Shown here one piece after another: positions 45,236-56,821 of a stretch of DNA of 64,000 nucleotides (positions are counted from its first letter, which is position 1; each line of letters starts with the position of its first letter). This DNA is from Ailurus styani (taxonomy: Eukaryota > Chordata > Mammalia > Carnivora > Ailuridae): assembly GCA_002007465.1 (NCBI GenBank), contig LNAC01000001.1:5423460-5487459 (forward strand), in the 5' to 3' direction. The position numbers were made by a program, and so were the translations under genes. Under the pieces are notes generated by a model that saw nothing but the letters and a program-made list of their open reading frames with translations, had not been told where the DNA came from and made no database searches.

Positions 45236-45954
45236 CTCTTGAACAGCACTGTAGGAGGTAGGACCCCTTTGGGTTTCCAAGAGGCAGAGCCTGAGGCAGG
45301 GATTGATAGACATGTGAGAGAGGGCACTGTCCAGGAAAGGATTGTGAGAGAGTTAAGGAGCCCTGGTGGGGTCTCAGGTACAGTCTAGCTCTTGGGTTAT
45401 GCTTGCAGCATAAATAATAGAGCTTCCCTGGCTTTTGTACCCATTTCATGCCCTCCCCCGGGCTGCTGAGGGCTGTGATGACATACACCTTCCTGGTGTT
45501 TGTCCAGCAGGTGCTCAGGGCCTGCCCACCTTCAACCAGTTTCCTTTCAACCAGGACAGTTTCTTGATGCAGAGTGGACCTCACCTGCCCCTGTGAGAGG
45601 TCAGGACCAGACCAGCTCCCACTGTGGAGAGAAGGAGCAGAGCGGTCTGGACCCCTCCTGTCCTTGAGCCAGAAGCAGGACCAAGGCCAAGTGCAATCCA
45701 TTCTGGTTAATGCATTTTCTGTATTGGAGACATTGGAGATCCTTTTCCCATGAAACTGATGGATCCCAGCTACTAGAAAAGCCCAAACTGTTACTCCTGT
45801 TCTTGCTTTGCCTTCCTCAGAGATACTGGTGCAGGTCACCTGATGGGGGGGGGGCTTTACCGGTGGTGACCAGTTATGTGTTCAGGTGGGAAGGCACCAG
45901 GTGGGATGGGGGGTTGTGTCCTCACTGCATGCTGGCCAACCGGCTCAGGTCTTG

Positions 45955-46095
45955 ACATTCATCGTCTCATTATTTCTTGTCACCACCCTAGGAGACGGGT
46001 CTTGCTTCCTCTGACACATGAGAAAATAAGACCCCTAACTTACTCCAAATTACTTAAATGGACCAAGTGGTTAGTGGCAGAGACGGATTGGAATC
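45955..46095 (-). repeat. MIR fragment, minus orientation
   Basis: CATTCATCGTCTCATTATTT, CTAGGAGACGGGTCTTGCTT and CACATGAGAAAATAAGACCC follow antisense MIR order. Confidence 0.55.
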
Positions 46096-46449
46096 AGGGT
46101 CTTTCTTTCCCAGCTTTGATGCTTTTAACCACTCCGGTGTCTCGCCTCTTAGCGTCCTCTGAGGTTATTATGTCGGGCATCCCCCTGTGTGGCTTTAGTC
46201 CTGCCTCATGTGCACTCAAAACTAGGTTCGTGGCTCTAAGTTACAAGTTTACTGGTTTTGGGAATTCTCACACATATTGAAAATTTCCTTTTAATGTTGC
46301 AATCATGTGGCTCATAAGTTTTTGTTTCCTTTCTTTCAATAAACAGCACATTGTGAGTGTTTATCCTTGTTTGCTACATAGACTTTACGGTTGTTATTTC
46401 GAAGCCCTCCATTTCATCCAGCGCCTCTACCTTAGTCTCCCCAAGTAGT

Positions 46450-46930
46450 CTGTGAAGGACCTAACAGTGGTGCCTGCAAATCTGTCCATGTCCCCAGAAT
46501 TGGTGGACATCTCACCTTTCATGGCAAAAGGGACTTTGCAGATGGAAGAACCTTGAGACGGGTCAACTCTCCTGGGTGATCCGTGGGCCCGATCGAATCA
46601 CAAGGGTCCTGGTAGGAGGGAATTTGGAGGGTCCAAGAGAGAAGGAGAAGAGATGGTGGAAGCCGAGTTTGACGTGGGGCCAGGAGCCAAGGAAAGCCAG
46701 CTGCCTCTTAAAGCTGGAAAAGGCAAGGAAACAGATCCTCCCTAGAGCCTCCCAAAGAGTTCAGCCAGCTCAGACCTTGACTTGAGCTCCGTGAGACGAG
46801 CCCTGGACGCCTGAGCTCCAGAACTATAAGATACCACATCTGTGGGGCTGAGGCCTCGAAGTTGGTGGCCACTGATGCCGCAGCCACAGGCCACAACGCA
46901 CATCCCCTGACATCGATCCCATGTCATCGT
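46450..46930 (+). mobile_element. Diverged MLT1-type LTR, plus orientation
   Basis: GTGAAGGACCTAACAGTGGT, GGCAAAAGGGACTTTGCAGA, ATCACAAGGGTCCTGGTAGG and the GCTCCAGAACTATAAGATAC region follow MLT1 order with gaps. Confidence 0.65.
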
Positions 46931-46959
46931 GAGCTGGGTGCTGTGCTGAGGGTTAGTTA

Positions 46960-47305
46960 GGCCAGTTCATCTTTTCCAGCCCCTCTGTAAAGGTGGCTCC
47001 CTTGTCACCTCCACATCCCAGCAAGGAGCCAAGGGATGCCGAGTGACTTGCCCAAAGCCACCCATGGAGGTAGAGACTCCGGGACTGAGTGTGGTCTGAC
47101 ACTAGTGACCATCCGGGCCCGGGGTGGGAGGTGGTGCCGTCTTGGTGACGCACACGAACAGTCACAAGCCATGTGGTTTATCAGGGATCAACCCCAGGTC
47201 GTGCCCCAAGCTACGGTCTTTACCCACACGTGCCTCAGTGCCTTAGTGACAGGGCTGGGCAGGAGTGTTCTCTCCGTTTTAAGGCTGAAGAAACTCCAAG
47301 AGGAT
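46960..47305 (-). repeat. MIR-like fragments, minus orientation
   Basis: GAGTGACTTGCCCAAAGCCA at 47040 and GAAGAAACTCCAAGAGGATA at 47287 fit antisense MIR. Boundaries are approximate. Confidence 0.5.
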
Positions 47306-48800
47306 AAGTAGCCCACCAACTGCCTGTGAACTCGGGGCCAGGCTGGGCTGCAGCCTGGGCCTCGCTGGCCCCCAGCCGGTGCTGACTTCAGAGATCTTAA
47401 CACGCCGCTGCCTGACTAGAGCCAGGAGATTTCCATCTTCATCAGCTTTATTGTCAGCTCATCATGACATATCGACTCTGCACAAAATCCATGAGCTCTT
47501 TCAGGTCTCGTCTTGGCACTTCATGGAAAGTAATCTGTGCCCATCATCTCGGATGCCTCTCGCTGTCACTCAATAGCGGGCAGAGGGAGAGGCACAAGCA
47601 CGTGTCTGGGGTGGAGCTGATGGGCGCTCTGTCGTCACCCAAGGACGAGGGGAGACAAGAGCAGGCTTTGGATGGGTCAGTAGGGGCCCTTGAAATTCCT
47701 GCAAGCCATGTCCTGACTCCTTTGCAAAAAACCTGCCAAACATAAAAAATACTAAAGCCTGTCATTTGCTCCAGACAATGCTTTGAATTATTTTAAAATG
47801 CTTTAAATTGAGTTATTTGAATACAGGTAAATTTTTAATGAGTACTTCTCATGAGTTGATGAAGACAGGACTCTAACTTAGGGAGGTGCTTCTTAAAGCT
47901 CCTTTTTCTCATCACCAGCACCAGCTGCTGGGGGAACATTCTTTGTAGGCTCTGGAACATTCACTTTCCCCAAAATATCTGCATTGTGAAGGCAGCATTG
48001 TCACCAGGGGTCCAGAGACTGGGCCACACGGACTCTGCTCTTTACCCCACCTTCCTGTTTGTGGACATTCCCGCATTAGCAGCAGGAGTCCAGGCGGATC
48101 ATAAGGCTGACAGGTTGTGGATTCCGGCTTGTGCTCCATGTGGAGTACAGGGTGGATTTGGTGGATCAGGGAAGGCTGCCTCATTCATGGTTATGAAACT
48201 CGTGGGTGTGTGGCCGGGACTGGAATCCAGGTTCATGATTCTTGGCCACCTGATGTGTGCCCTTGGATCTGACGATATCCTGGGCCACCAGGGAGGCAGG
48301 TGTCTCTGTGGAGGGCTGTCTGCAGTGTGTCACTTATCCCTGTAGTAGTACCACAATATCATCCCCGGCTGTTCCAGAGCAGCTTCAATATCCGCGTGTG
48401 GGTCACTCGTGGCTCCTTCAAGCACTGTTGTGTTAAGAGATTGGATGAAGGTTGGTCCTATGTTTCAGCCTTTCTTAATTCTAGTGGTGTTGGGAACCTC
48501 TTAGATGTGATTTTCGCTCCTGCTGCGTGTAAACTGGGGATGAGGGAGAATGTGAGCCGTCCAAACTTGTTCAACTCTTACTGAATCTAGAAACATAAAC
48601 AACTGCGTGGAAGAAGGAATCTTGCAGCTTAATTGTAAGAGCCTAAACCAGGGGGTGGAATGAATGAGGGAAATGTACAAGGATTCACCCTTGGCTGGTG
48701 TGACACCTGACTAGGTGAAGTGAAACGTTATAGTAGAGTTATAAATTCCACTGTATCCTTCATGTACTAAAAAGTAGCAATATTTTCTCCTTGTGCCTAG

Positions 48801-48892
48801 GATTACGGGACAACCAGTACAATACAAACGATCCAATTGCCCTTAAGAATCTCCAGTCTGATGTTACAGAGAAGAAATCTGACTTCACCGAG
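48801..48892 (+). CDS. C10orf90: C10orf90 (FATS) ortholog, second supported exon
   Basis: This 92-bp exon sits between TTTTCTCCTTGTGCCTAG and the donor GAG|GTAACA. It enters in phase 1: its first two bases, with the last base of 42076-42165, form a Gly codon. It leaves in phase 0. The encoded segment reads L-R-D-N-Q-Y-N-T-N-D-P, continues IALKNLQSD and ends KKSDFTE; it is hydrophilic with no membrane or signal features. The phase-0 end fits the phase-0 start of exon 3, giving an uninterrupted frame across three exons, which is the main support. I recognise no domain. It would belong to an isoform with an N-terminal extension of at least 60 residues; expression cannot be judged from sequence. 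Confidence 0.7.
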
Positions 48893-49369
48893 GTAACATG
48901 TTTCTAACTTCTCGAGTAGTCAGCAAAATGCAGCCAACTATAAAACATGATCATTGGCCCGCTTGTGATGTGTTTGCATTTTATTTTGTTTAGTCAAAAC
49001 TGAATTAAGGCAGCAGAAAATCTGACCATCGATGACTAAGACTTATTACATTAAAATATGCATTATAAATTTAATTATTCTTTTAGAATCGTCAACAACA
49101 ATTTGTAAATTTGCAGTATTATAGGAGAGTATGGTGATTGAATCTCAATTTTAAACCAAAATTAATCTGCTGGAGAGAGACAGAATGATGCCATGCAGCA
49201 TTTCGAAGGTGGGGAAGAGATAATTGGAAATCTAACAAGCTAGTATACATTGTTATATCTGCAAAAAGTGTCAGTTGTCTGAAGTAGGGAGAAAATTAGA
49301 GGTCCTGTTTATAAAGTGAAGTGTTTCTGATTCCAGAGAACAAAGCATTCTGTACATAGGGATTAATAT

Positions 49370-49540
49370 TTCCAATGTATCACACACCAGGTTCTGGCTA
49401 ACAGACTGACTCATTGCATCCTTCTCACAATCCTGGGAGGGAGGTAATATTATTATACCCATTTTGCAGGTGAGAAAAGTAAAGCTCCAGTAGCTCCAGT
49501 AATTGACTTGCCCTGAACCTCCCAGCTCATAAGGTGTCAG
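49370..49540 (-). repeat. MIR fragment, minus orientation
   Basis: TTATACCCATTTTGCAGGTG, GTAAAGCTCC and TTGACTTGCCCTGAACCTCC follow antisense MIR order. Confidence 0.7.
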
Positions 49541-49560
49541 CCTCCAGAACTTCTATTCTT

Positions 49561-49756
49561 CTTTTTTCTTCTTTTTAATATTTTATTTATTTATTTGAGA
49601 GAGCACGAGAGAAACAGCATATGAGAGAGGGAGCGTCAGCGGGAGAAGCAGGTTCCCCACTGAGCAGGGATCCTGATGCAGGACTCAATCCCGAAACTCC
49701 AGCATCATGACCTGAGCCAAAGGCAGTTGCCTAACCAACTGGGCCACCCAGTTGCC
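49561..49756 (-). mobile_element. Can-SINE, minus orientation
   Basis: The duplication CCAGAACTTCTATTCTT (49544-49560) versus CCAGAGCTTCCATTCTT (49757-49773) flanks a diverged copy ending ACTGGGCCACCCAGTTGCCC. It lies in the intron, antisense to the gene. Confidence 0.93.
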
Positions 49757-50328
49757 CCAGAGCTTCCATTCTTATCTTGCTCTAAAGGGCTGTCATAGAG
49801 GAAGGCTCATTCCACTTACCAGATCTTAAAATGTGGATTTCCCTGCCTGAAAGAATCATCCAGGAGACAAATGGAAAATCTGCTACCACCCTTTGTAATT
49901 CTAAGAGATTGTGGGATTAGAAGAGTCAATGTCTTGTGGCAAGGATATCTGTAAAAAATTTTCCCCCCAAAATGGTTGTCTTAGGTATTCCCCTTTGATT
50001 TAGCTCTGTGTTGAATGAAGCTCGGAGACCCCAGCCCTGAACTCCCACACGATGGAGAAAGGATGCTATTCTGGGTGTGAGATCTAGTCATCAGTACTTA
50101 AAGTACTTCCATCAGGCCCTTTCTTTGTGGAAGCACCGAGCTCACTGTCTGAAGATGTAAAGATGCCTGGCTCTGACTCATCTGTTTCCGGGGAGCAGGA
50201 GCAGGAACCTCAGGTTGCCCAGAGGAAAATGAGCAGGAGGAACAGTGGACCCTTGAGAACCACCCCTGGAAGGAAGTACCCAGTTAAGAAGGGCAGGATA
50301 ATGATGAAGTTGATTGCTACCCTTTTTT

Positions 50329-50496
50329 CTTTTTTTTAAGATTTTATTTATTTATTTGAGAGAGAGCAAGCAGGGGGAAAGGGAGAAGCAGACTCCCCAC
50401 TGAGCAGGGAGCCCGATGCAGGGCTTGATCCCAAGATCCCAGGATCACGATCCCAGCCACTCAGATGCTTAACTGACTGAGCCACCCACATGCCCC
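50329..50496 (-). mobile_element. Can-SINE, minus orientation, first of a pair at one target site
   Basis: Flanked by GATTGCTACCCTTTTTT (50312-50328) and GATTGCTGCTCTTTTTT (50497-50513). The copy has diverged (CACGATCCCAGCCACTCAGA), fitting the older of the pair. Confidence 0.94.
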
Positions 50497-50513
50497 GATT
50501 GCTGCTCTTTTTT

Positions 50514-50724
50514 TTTTCTTTTTTTTTTTTAAAGATTTATTTATTTATTTGACACAGAGAGAGAGATTACAGGTAGGCAGAGAGGCAGGCAGAGAGACAG
50601 GGAGAGGAAGAAGCAGGCTCCCCGCTGAGCAGAGAGCCCGATGTGGGCCTCAATCCCAGGACCCTGAGATCATGACCTGAGCCGAAAGCAGAGGCTTTAA
50701 CCCACTGAGCCACCCAGGCGCCCC
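50514..50724 (-). mobile_element. Can-SINE, minus orientation, second of a pair at one target site
   Basis: Flanked by GATTGCTGCTCTTTTTT (50497-50513) and GATTTCTGCTCTTTTT (50726-50741). It is close to consensus and so younger. The target sequence therefore appears three times around two SINEs. Confidence 0.94.
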
Positions 50725-50884
50725 CGATTTCTGCTCTTTTTAAGAAAGATACCAGCTGAAGATCTTTCCCACCTGTTTTTCACACTGAGCTGGCAAATTC
50801 CAGCATTTTCTGGTTGATGTTAAAAATTAATCAGTTTGGTTATTAGTGATAAAGATCTTTGGGGCCATGTGGCTGGGTCTCTAG

Positions 50885-50932
<48 letters not shown>
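50885..50932. repeat. (CA)n microsatellite
   Basis: About 23 uninterrupted CA units in the intron; likely polymorphic. Confidence 0.97.
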
Positions 50933-50936
<4 letters not shown>

Positions 50937-51299
50937 CATTTTCTGTGACTGAATTAAATAACTCCCAGAAATCACACCTTCTAAACATCTGCTTTGGAAT
51001 GATCTGGAGCATCTACTTTGATCATATCAGTAGTGTGACTTTCAAATTTCCCTCCGAACTTTGAGCTTTTAAAGCTCGTCCCTGTGTGTTTGTTATAAGG
51101 ATGCTGTAAGATGATGAAACACTCGGAACGGATGCCCTTCGTTTGTAACTGCCATAAATCTCCGCCTCTCCTTCCAAGCCTGTGCAAGATTGATCACTTT
51201 TCCTTTCAAAATTCTTCGAAGCTGTAGAAATGATATGCAGGCTCTTCTTCAACCAAGTGATTATTTAAAAGGGATGAAATATGGAACAGGGCTTTTGTC

Positions 51300-51690
51300 T
51301 TTACAAAAACAACGTTTAAATTTTCCTGATAACAAAAGTAATGGCAGCTCCATGTAGACACTTAGGAAAATATAGAAATATACAAATAAGAAAATATTTA
51401 TATATATTTCGTTCCCTTCTTTTCCCCATGCATTTTTTTACATAAAACTGTAATGTATATCAACTTTCATAGCTCTCTTTTATTACACGACATTCCATCA
51501 CGAGAAATTTCCCATGGCATTTAAATTCTTTGTAATCTTTATTTTTAATTTCTATGGAACATGATGCAGTTGTGCCTGCCGTGATTTATTTACCCGATCC
51601 CCTTTTAAAATACATTTGGATTCTTTCCAGCTTTTCATTGTTATACATTACACTGCACTGAATCCTTTGGTTTCTTGTTAAGTGCATGGA
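51300..51690. repeat. LINE-like remnant
   Basis: AT-rich text such as AGGAAAATATAGAAATATAC and ATTTGGATTCTTTCCAGCTT resembles an old LINE 3' portion. Family uncertain. Confidence 0.4.
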
Positions 51691-52744
51691 AAGAGACAGA
51701 AGTTTCAGAATGGAGATGGAGAAAAGCTCCAGTTCTTCCATTGGTCTCAAAACAGTCTTACCCTAACGCTACGTACCAGAGTGAACTCGTACGTTTGAAA
51801 ACACTCCTGCATGCATGATGAGATCATGCTAGGCTGACAGATTGCTTAGGGGTGATGATGCTGGAGGGACTAAAAAGGAGTAAGTATGCTTGCAGCTAGC
51901 GTGGGGGGGGCTGTAGAGAGGATGTGGAGACACGGGGCCAAGGACTCCATCTGGCAAACATAGTTGCAGGCTGCAGAGTGACCATGGAAAAGGGAAGAAT
52001 TGTCAAGAGGAGAAAAATATAGATTTCAAAGCCACAGGTTGGATTAGATGCTTATCCTTTTGAGAAATAAATTGCTACAGAAATGGATGCGTCCTCATCC
52101 CAGTGGCTCAGGATCTGATTTCTTCAACCATCCGCTGCTTATCTCTTTCTTCCTTCAATTTATGAAATGGTGCCTTTATAGTAATATGCCTTAAGGCATA
52201 AATATAAAGTTAAAAACAGTCAATAAAATGCATAAAACTAGGAAAGCAGTTACCAGCCCCACACAGTCATGTCTGAAACATTTAAAAGAAATCAATATCT
52301 TAAAGCAGCATTTATGAGAGAGAAAATGTACACAGGCAAGTGCTGTATGAGGATAGTCAGGAAATGGGTGATTTATTGCCAAGGCGAGACGTGAAATCCC
52401 ACTCTTCGTTTGACCTTCCTCTGACCTTGAATGTTCTACTTTAAATGCAAGATTATTTTCTTTTCAAATCAAATCTTCCATCAGTTAATCTTATTTTAGA
52501 TAAAAGATATGTTCTTCCCCCCCCCCCAAGCCATGTTCAGTTAACCCAGTATAAAGAACAGATGGAGGGGCATCCTGAAATAGCTTCATTGGGAAAGACA
52601 TTTGACGTGAAAGATGTGATCCCTTTTTTTAAAAGTCGCCCTGCTTTAAAAGTAGTGGGCCAAGTCAGGAACATCGAATAGATCCTCTGTCCCATCTCTT
52701 TCTTGGCTTCCCAGCCCCGGAAGGAGAGCGGGGCACAGAGTGCT

Positions 52745-53105
52745 ATACTGTAGTCTGTCACGGATCGTCCCCCCTCTCCGAATGCACGTGTGGAAGTCCT
52801 CACTCCCAGTACCTCAGCGTGGGACTGTGTTCGGAGTCAGAGGCTTTACAGAGGTAATTTCGCTTAAATGAGGTCATTAGGGTGGGCCTTATCCAGTATG
52901 ACCGATGCCCTCACGAGAGGAGGGTGTCAGGACACAGCCCCACACCGAGGGAAGAAAATGTGAAGCCAGGGGAGAAGACTCAGAGGGAGCCAGTCCCGTT
53001 GGTTCCTTGATCTCCGACGTCCAGCGTCCAGAACTGGGACAAAATAAAATGTCTGTTTTTCAGTCACCGAGACTGTGGTGCTTTGTTATGGCGGCCCAGA
53101 GTTTT
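52745..53105 (+). mobile_element. MLT1-type LTR, plus orientation
   Basis: TGGAAGTCCTCACTCCCAGT, TTACAGAGGTAATTTCGCTT, GAGGTCATTAGGGTGGGCCT, CACCGAGGGAAGAAAATGTG and TGCTTTGTTATGGCGGCCCA are in MLT1 order. Solitary. Confidence 0.85.
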
Positions 53106-54114
53106 AAGAGGTTGGACTTTATCTTTAATGATTTAATGGATCTTAATGAGAAAATAGGATCTGATAAATAGAAGTTCCCATACAAGAGGAGGATTCGTGT
53201 TTTGATGACCAAAGGGTACAGTGCTTCCTTTTTAATTTCTGTCAGTCTGTCAGTTGGGGCTTTTTTCAAAGCTGAGTGTAAACACCTCAGAAAAAAACCA
53301 TAGTAAAATTTAACCAATAATCCCGGTCCTGACAGTTTGGTTACCTGCGTGGTGGTCTCTTCCGTTTAACTCCATGGGGACAAGAAGTTTCCTCAGTTTC
53401 CTGTAGTAGGAGCTCAGTGATCTGTCTGATGAGTTATGAATAAATGGGTTGATCATGACTCTGTGTTAGAATGACAGAATTTACATCTAGGGAGCTTTCA
53501 TTCATTCTACGTTCACATTGACAAAATTTCAATGTATTAGGTATGTAATAGGTTATTTCCACTTGTGTAATTCAAATAAACACAAATGCGTTCATTATAA
53601 GTACTCCCTCACTCACCCAGAAGTTTGAGTCCATCAGACATCCTCCGATTTCTGCTAAATCACAGAAAAAATCCTACCCTGCAGTGACGTATCATGTTTA
53701 TATTTTGAAAGATACTTTCACATCCTTCATTGTTTCTGATTTCCAAAACTTCCTGGTAAGGTAGAGAGGGCAAACAGACTTTTCTTTGGGACTGGGCTTC
53801 TATCAGAATCTCCTCCCTCAGGGACAGTGTCACCACTGTTGATTCCCCAGCTTCAGAATTGAGTTCAAATTCACGTCAGTCATTGCTGCTCTTCCTTCAT
53901 CCATTTGTATTTGATGGACTCAAAATCAGTTACAACTGCCAGGCCCAAGGCAATGAGATGGTGGGTGATTCTCTGTCCCATCCTTCTGGGCCTCTAGGAC
54001 CTCCTGTATTTGTACCCGCAACCCCCCATGCAGCCCCAGGGCGTCCCTCCAGCGTGCACTGAGGGAGGGACCCCAGGAGGTCTGAGTCCTGGCCTGGCAT
54101 TCCTTCTTCCCTGT

Positions 54115-54300
54115 CTGTGCAGAAAATCACCTGGAAGCTGGTTAAAAACACAGCTGCTTGGCCTTATCCCCAGAGATGCTGATTCACCCTAAGTCTAGAA
54201 AAGGGGAGGGAAGGGTCCAGAAGTCTGCATTTTTAACCCTCCCCACACCAGGTGTTTTTTATGCAAGTGGTCACTGGCCCAAACTTGGGGAAACATTGCT
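54115..54300 (+). repeat. MER5A-type fossil
   Basis: AAATCACCTGGAAGCTGGTT, AGAGATGCTGATTCACCCTA, GAAGTCTGCATTTTTAACCC and CTTGGGGAAACATTGCT match MER5A order. Confidence 0.75.
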
Positions 54301-54564
54301 ATAAAGTATAAAATAAGACCAACAGAGCACACTTTCCAAGATGAATATTTGCTTTTTCTTTCAGAGACCTGTGTCATAGGAATTCCTACCAGGTATGATT
54401 ATGCACCTGGTAGGATAGACGGGCACAATTATTACCAGAACTAAATTTAACTAGGGAGGGACTCCTACCAAGTCAAATTGCCTGGGGTAGATCCCAGGTG
54501 CATTTCACTGTTCTCGTTGGTAAACCACAGAAAGGAGAGGGAGGTGCCTCAGAAGCCCCGGGGG

Positions 54565-54695
54565 GTGCTTCTCAACATCAGCTGCTGGCTGGAATCACAC
54601 TGGAAATGAGGATGCCTGGCCCCACCCCCAGGGCTTCTGATGCCCTTGTTTGGGCCAGAGGCTTCTACAGGCTCCCAAGTTGTTCTGTGTAATGA
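54565..54695 (+). repeat. MER5A-type fossil
   Basis: CATCAGCTGCTGGCTGGAAT, GGCCCCACCCCCAGGGCTTC and CAGGCTCCCAAG; partial. Confidence 0.6.
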
Positions 54696-54990
54696 GACGC
54701 GCCGAAGGGGAGAGCCACCTTGAAAGAGGTTTCAAGCAGAGCCTGGCGCTCGCTAGCCACTTGGGAAAGGGTAGCCGGTGATATTTAGAGTTTTTAAAAG
54801 ATGAAGGGACTTTTAAGACCACTCTGTTTCTTCTTCATCTGTCTCTGGCTATCTTTTGAATTTGCCACTTCCCATGTATCTTAAAAATCTAACCGAGCGT
54901 CAGGTGATGGGGATTGCCATGAAAAACGGGGGAAAAAAAGGAAGAACCGAGACGCTGACCACCTCCCCGTGGCTGACGGAATGCACCGAG

Positions 54991-55081
54991 CCTCGGCTGC
55001 TCAGATCCCATGCCCCCCCCCATCACATGTGCAGGTCCTCGGCTGCTCAGATCCCATGGCCCCCCCCATCACATGTGCAGG
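54991..55081. repeat. Tandem duplication of about 46 bp
   Basis: CCTCGGCTGCTCAGATCCCA followed by a poly-C run and ATCACATGTGCAGG occurs twice back to back (54991-55036, 55037-55081), differing only at the C run and one or two bases. Confidence 0.95.
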
Positions 55082-55154
55082 CGGAGGAGAGCATGACCTC
55101 AGTAGCATGAATGAGTGTTAATCTTTCTCCGAAGAAAAGAAAAGTTTGTGCTTT

Positions 55155-55487
55155 TTTTTTTTTTTTTTTTTTTTTAAAGTTTTTTTTTTTTTTTTNACTT
55201 CTGTCAGAAACTTTTTTTTTACAATGTAACTGACTGTATATGAGAAAAAGCCTGAGTATGCTTATTTTTATTTCTTCAACTTTTTTTTTTTTTAAAGATT
55301 TTATTTATTTATTTGACACAGAGAGAGAGATCACAAGTAGGCAGAGAGGCAGGCAGAGAGACAGGGAGAGGAGGAAGCAGGCTCCCCGCTGAGCAGAGAG
55401 CCCGATGCGGGCCTCGATCCCAGGACGCTGAGATCATGACCTGAGCCGAAAGCAGAGGCTTTAACCCACTGAGCCACCCAGGCGCCC
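55155..55487 (-). mobile_element. Can-SINE, minus orientation, with an extra segment in its tail
   Basis: An exact 13-bp duplication AAGTTTGTGCTTT at 55142-55154 and 55488-55500 bounds the whole unit. From the left it reads T-run with an AAAG interruption, an N at 55196, about 84 bp of non-SINE sequence (55197-55280) and then a second T-run and a complete near-consensus SINE. The extra piece lies inside the duplication, so it either arrived with the SINE or is an assembly artefact at the N. Confidence 0.88.
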
Positions 55488-55589
55488 AAGTTTGTGCTTT
55501 CTTATCACATCTAAGGAAAAGGGAATGATTGTCTCTTCTGAAACAGAAGCCCTTCCCCTGCTTCAAAAGACCAGCAGTGGGAGCTTTGC

Positions 55590-55745
55590 AGAGTGGGCTC
55601 GCTGCATCGCCTATATGGGAATCACCCAGACCTTGGTTAAAACGCAGATGCCGGGGCTCCACCCACAGGCCCACAGAATCAGAAACTCTGGAGCCTGGGG
55701 AACCTGCAGTTGTTAACATTCCAGGTGATTCTCAAGCCCCTTACG
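55590..55745 (+). repeat. MER5A-type fossil
   Basis: GCATCGCCTATATGGGAATC, CACAGAATCAGAAACTCTGG, GTTAACATTCCAGGTGATTC and CAAGCCCC are clear MER5A text. Confidence 0.8.
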
Positions 55746-56821
55746 GAGTGAGAACTGCTGCTTCCTCGCCCGAGCCCCAGTGAAGCCTCCCGGCTCCTTG
55801 TGAAGGCTCCACTCCCGGTGGGAGCTGAGTGGTTCCCGGTTTGTTTTGGGTCCCGTGCTGTTCCAGGCAAGGGTTTGTTTTAAGCACATAGAGTACTGAG
55901 CATCAAAATGGGGGCCTCGGATCCTGGGAGCATTCACTGGTCAGCCGCCCACGTCGCTTGCTGCAGTGTTTTACACATACACGTATTAAAAACAAAACCA
56001 GGACAGAAGAGATTCTTCCTCCTGGTGTTGACCTGGTTAGATGCTTTATTAAAAATCTCAGCACATTGTTTTGGACACATTAGCACTTTACTGTTAGCAC
56101 ACAGATCTGCTAAGGAAGCATGGAACACCTCAATCCCTCTACTGGACAGAAACCGTGCCTATGCCCCTGAGCACTGAAAGGCAGACGAACCACATCTGTC
56201 CTGTCCAACACCCCCTTCCCCTCTTTCCGATACATGATTCTCACGGTCGCTGCGTTAGTCTGGGTAACTGTCCCAGTTGGGGTGTTTGATTGCCTGTGTT
56301 CCGCTGTCTGGAATTTGACCCCCACCATGGCAAGCAGGGGGAGCCACTGAATCCCACTGTGAATTAGCAAAGGTAAAGAATTGTGTGAGGGGATTGGGGA
56401 CGCAGGCAGGGAGGCCTCGCCCCAGGAGTGCTAACTCATCTCCCACATAAACCCGTGCCCCAAGTCCCAGCCCTGCTCCAGAATTCAGGCTTCCCTCCCC
56501 CTTGAGGCTGCGAACCTGTTTTCAGGTGCTGCTGGGCCCTAATGAAGGTGATTATTGAAATCTGATGATTCCCATCGACACAAACATCATTAAATAAACT
56601 CCGACACCCAGCAGAGAAAACCAGTCTCCGGGTCAGAGGAATGATTCCAGACAGATCTGGGTTTCCTGCCTTTCCGGGCACACAGAGGCAGTGTCAGGTG
56701 TGGGGTAGAAGGCCTTGGCGGAGGACGGGCTTCTGGGGTGTCCTCTTGGCCCTTGAAAGGGAGTGGACCGCCTGCGTTACAATAGGCTGTTTGCATAATT
56801 GCCATCTTTTCCCACTTGCAG

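Larger units (their letters stand above)
42166..48800 (+). other. C10orf90: Intron of the C10orf90 ortholog
   Basis: Phase 1 intron of 6.6 kb, GT at 42166 and AG at 48799-48800. It holds MLT1 LTRs (42412-42840, 46450-46930), a MER5A-like piece (45055-45235) and MIR traces. The remainder, including 42840-45050 and 47310-48790, is unique and without recognisable genes. Confidence 0.65.
48893..56821 (+). other. C10orf90: Intron of the C10orf90 ortholog
   Basis: Phase 0 intron of 7.9 kb, GT at 48893 and AG at 56820-56821. It holds four Can-SINEs, an MLT1 LTR, a MIR, a LINE-like stretch (51300-51690), three MER5A-type fossils and a (CA)n repeat. 51690-52740, 53110-54115 and 55750-56820 contain no repeat or gene I can name. 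Confidence 0.7.
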
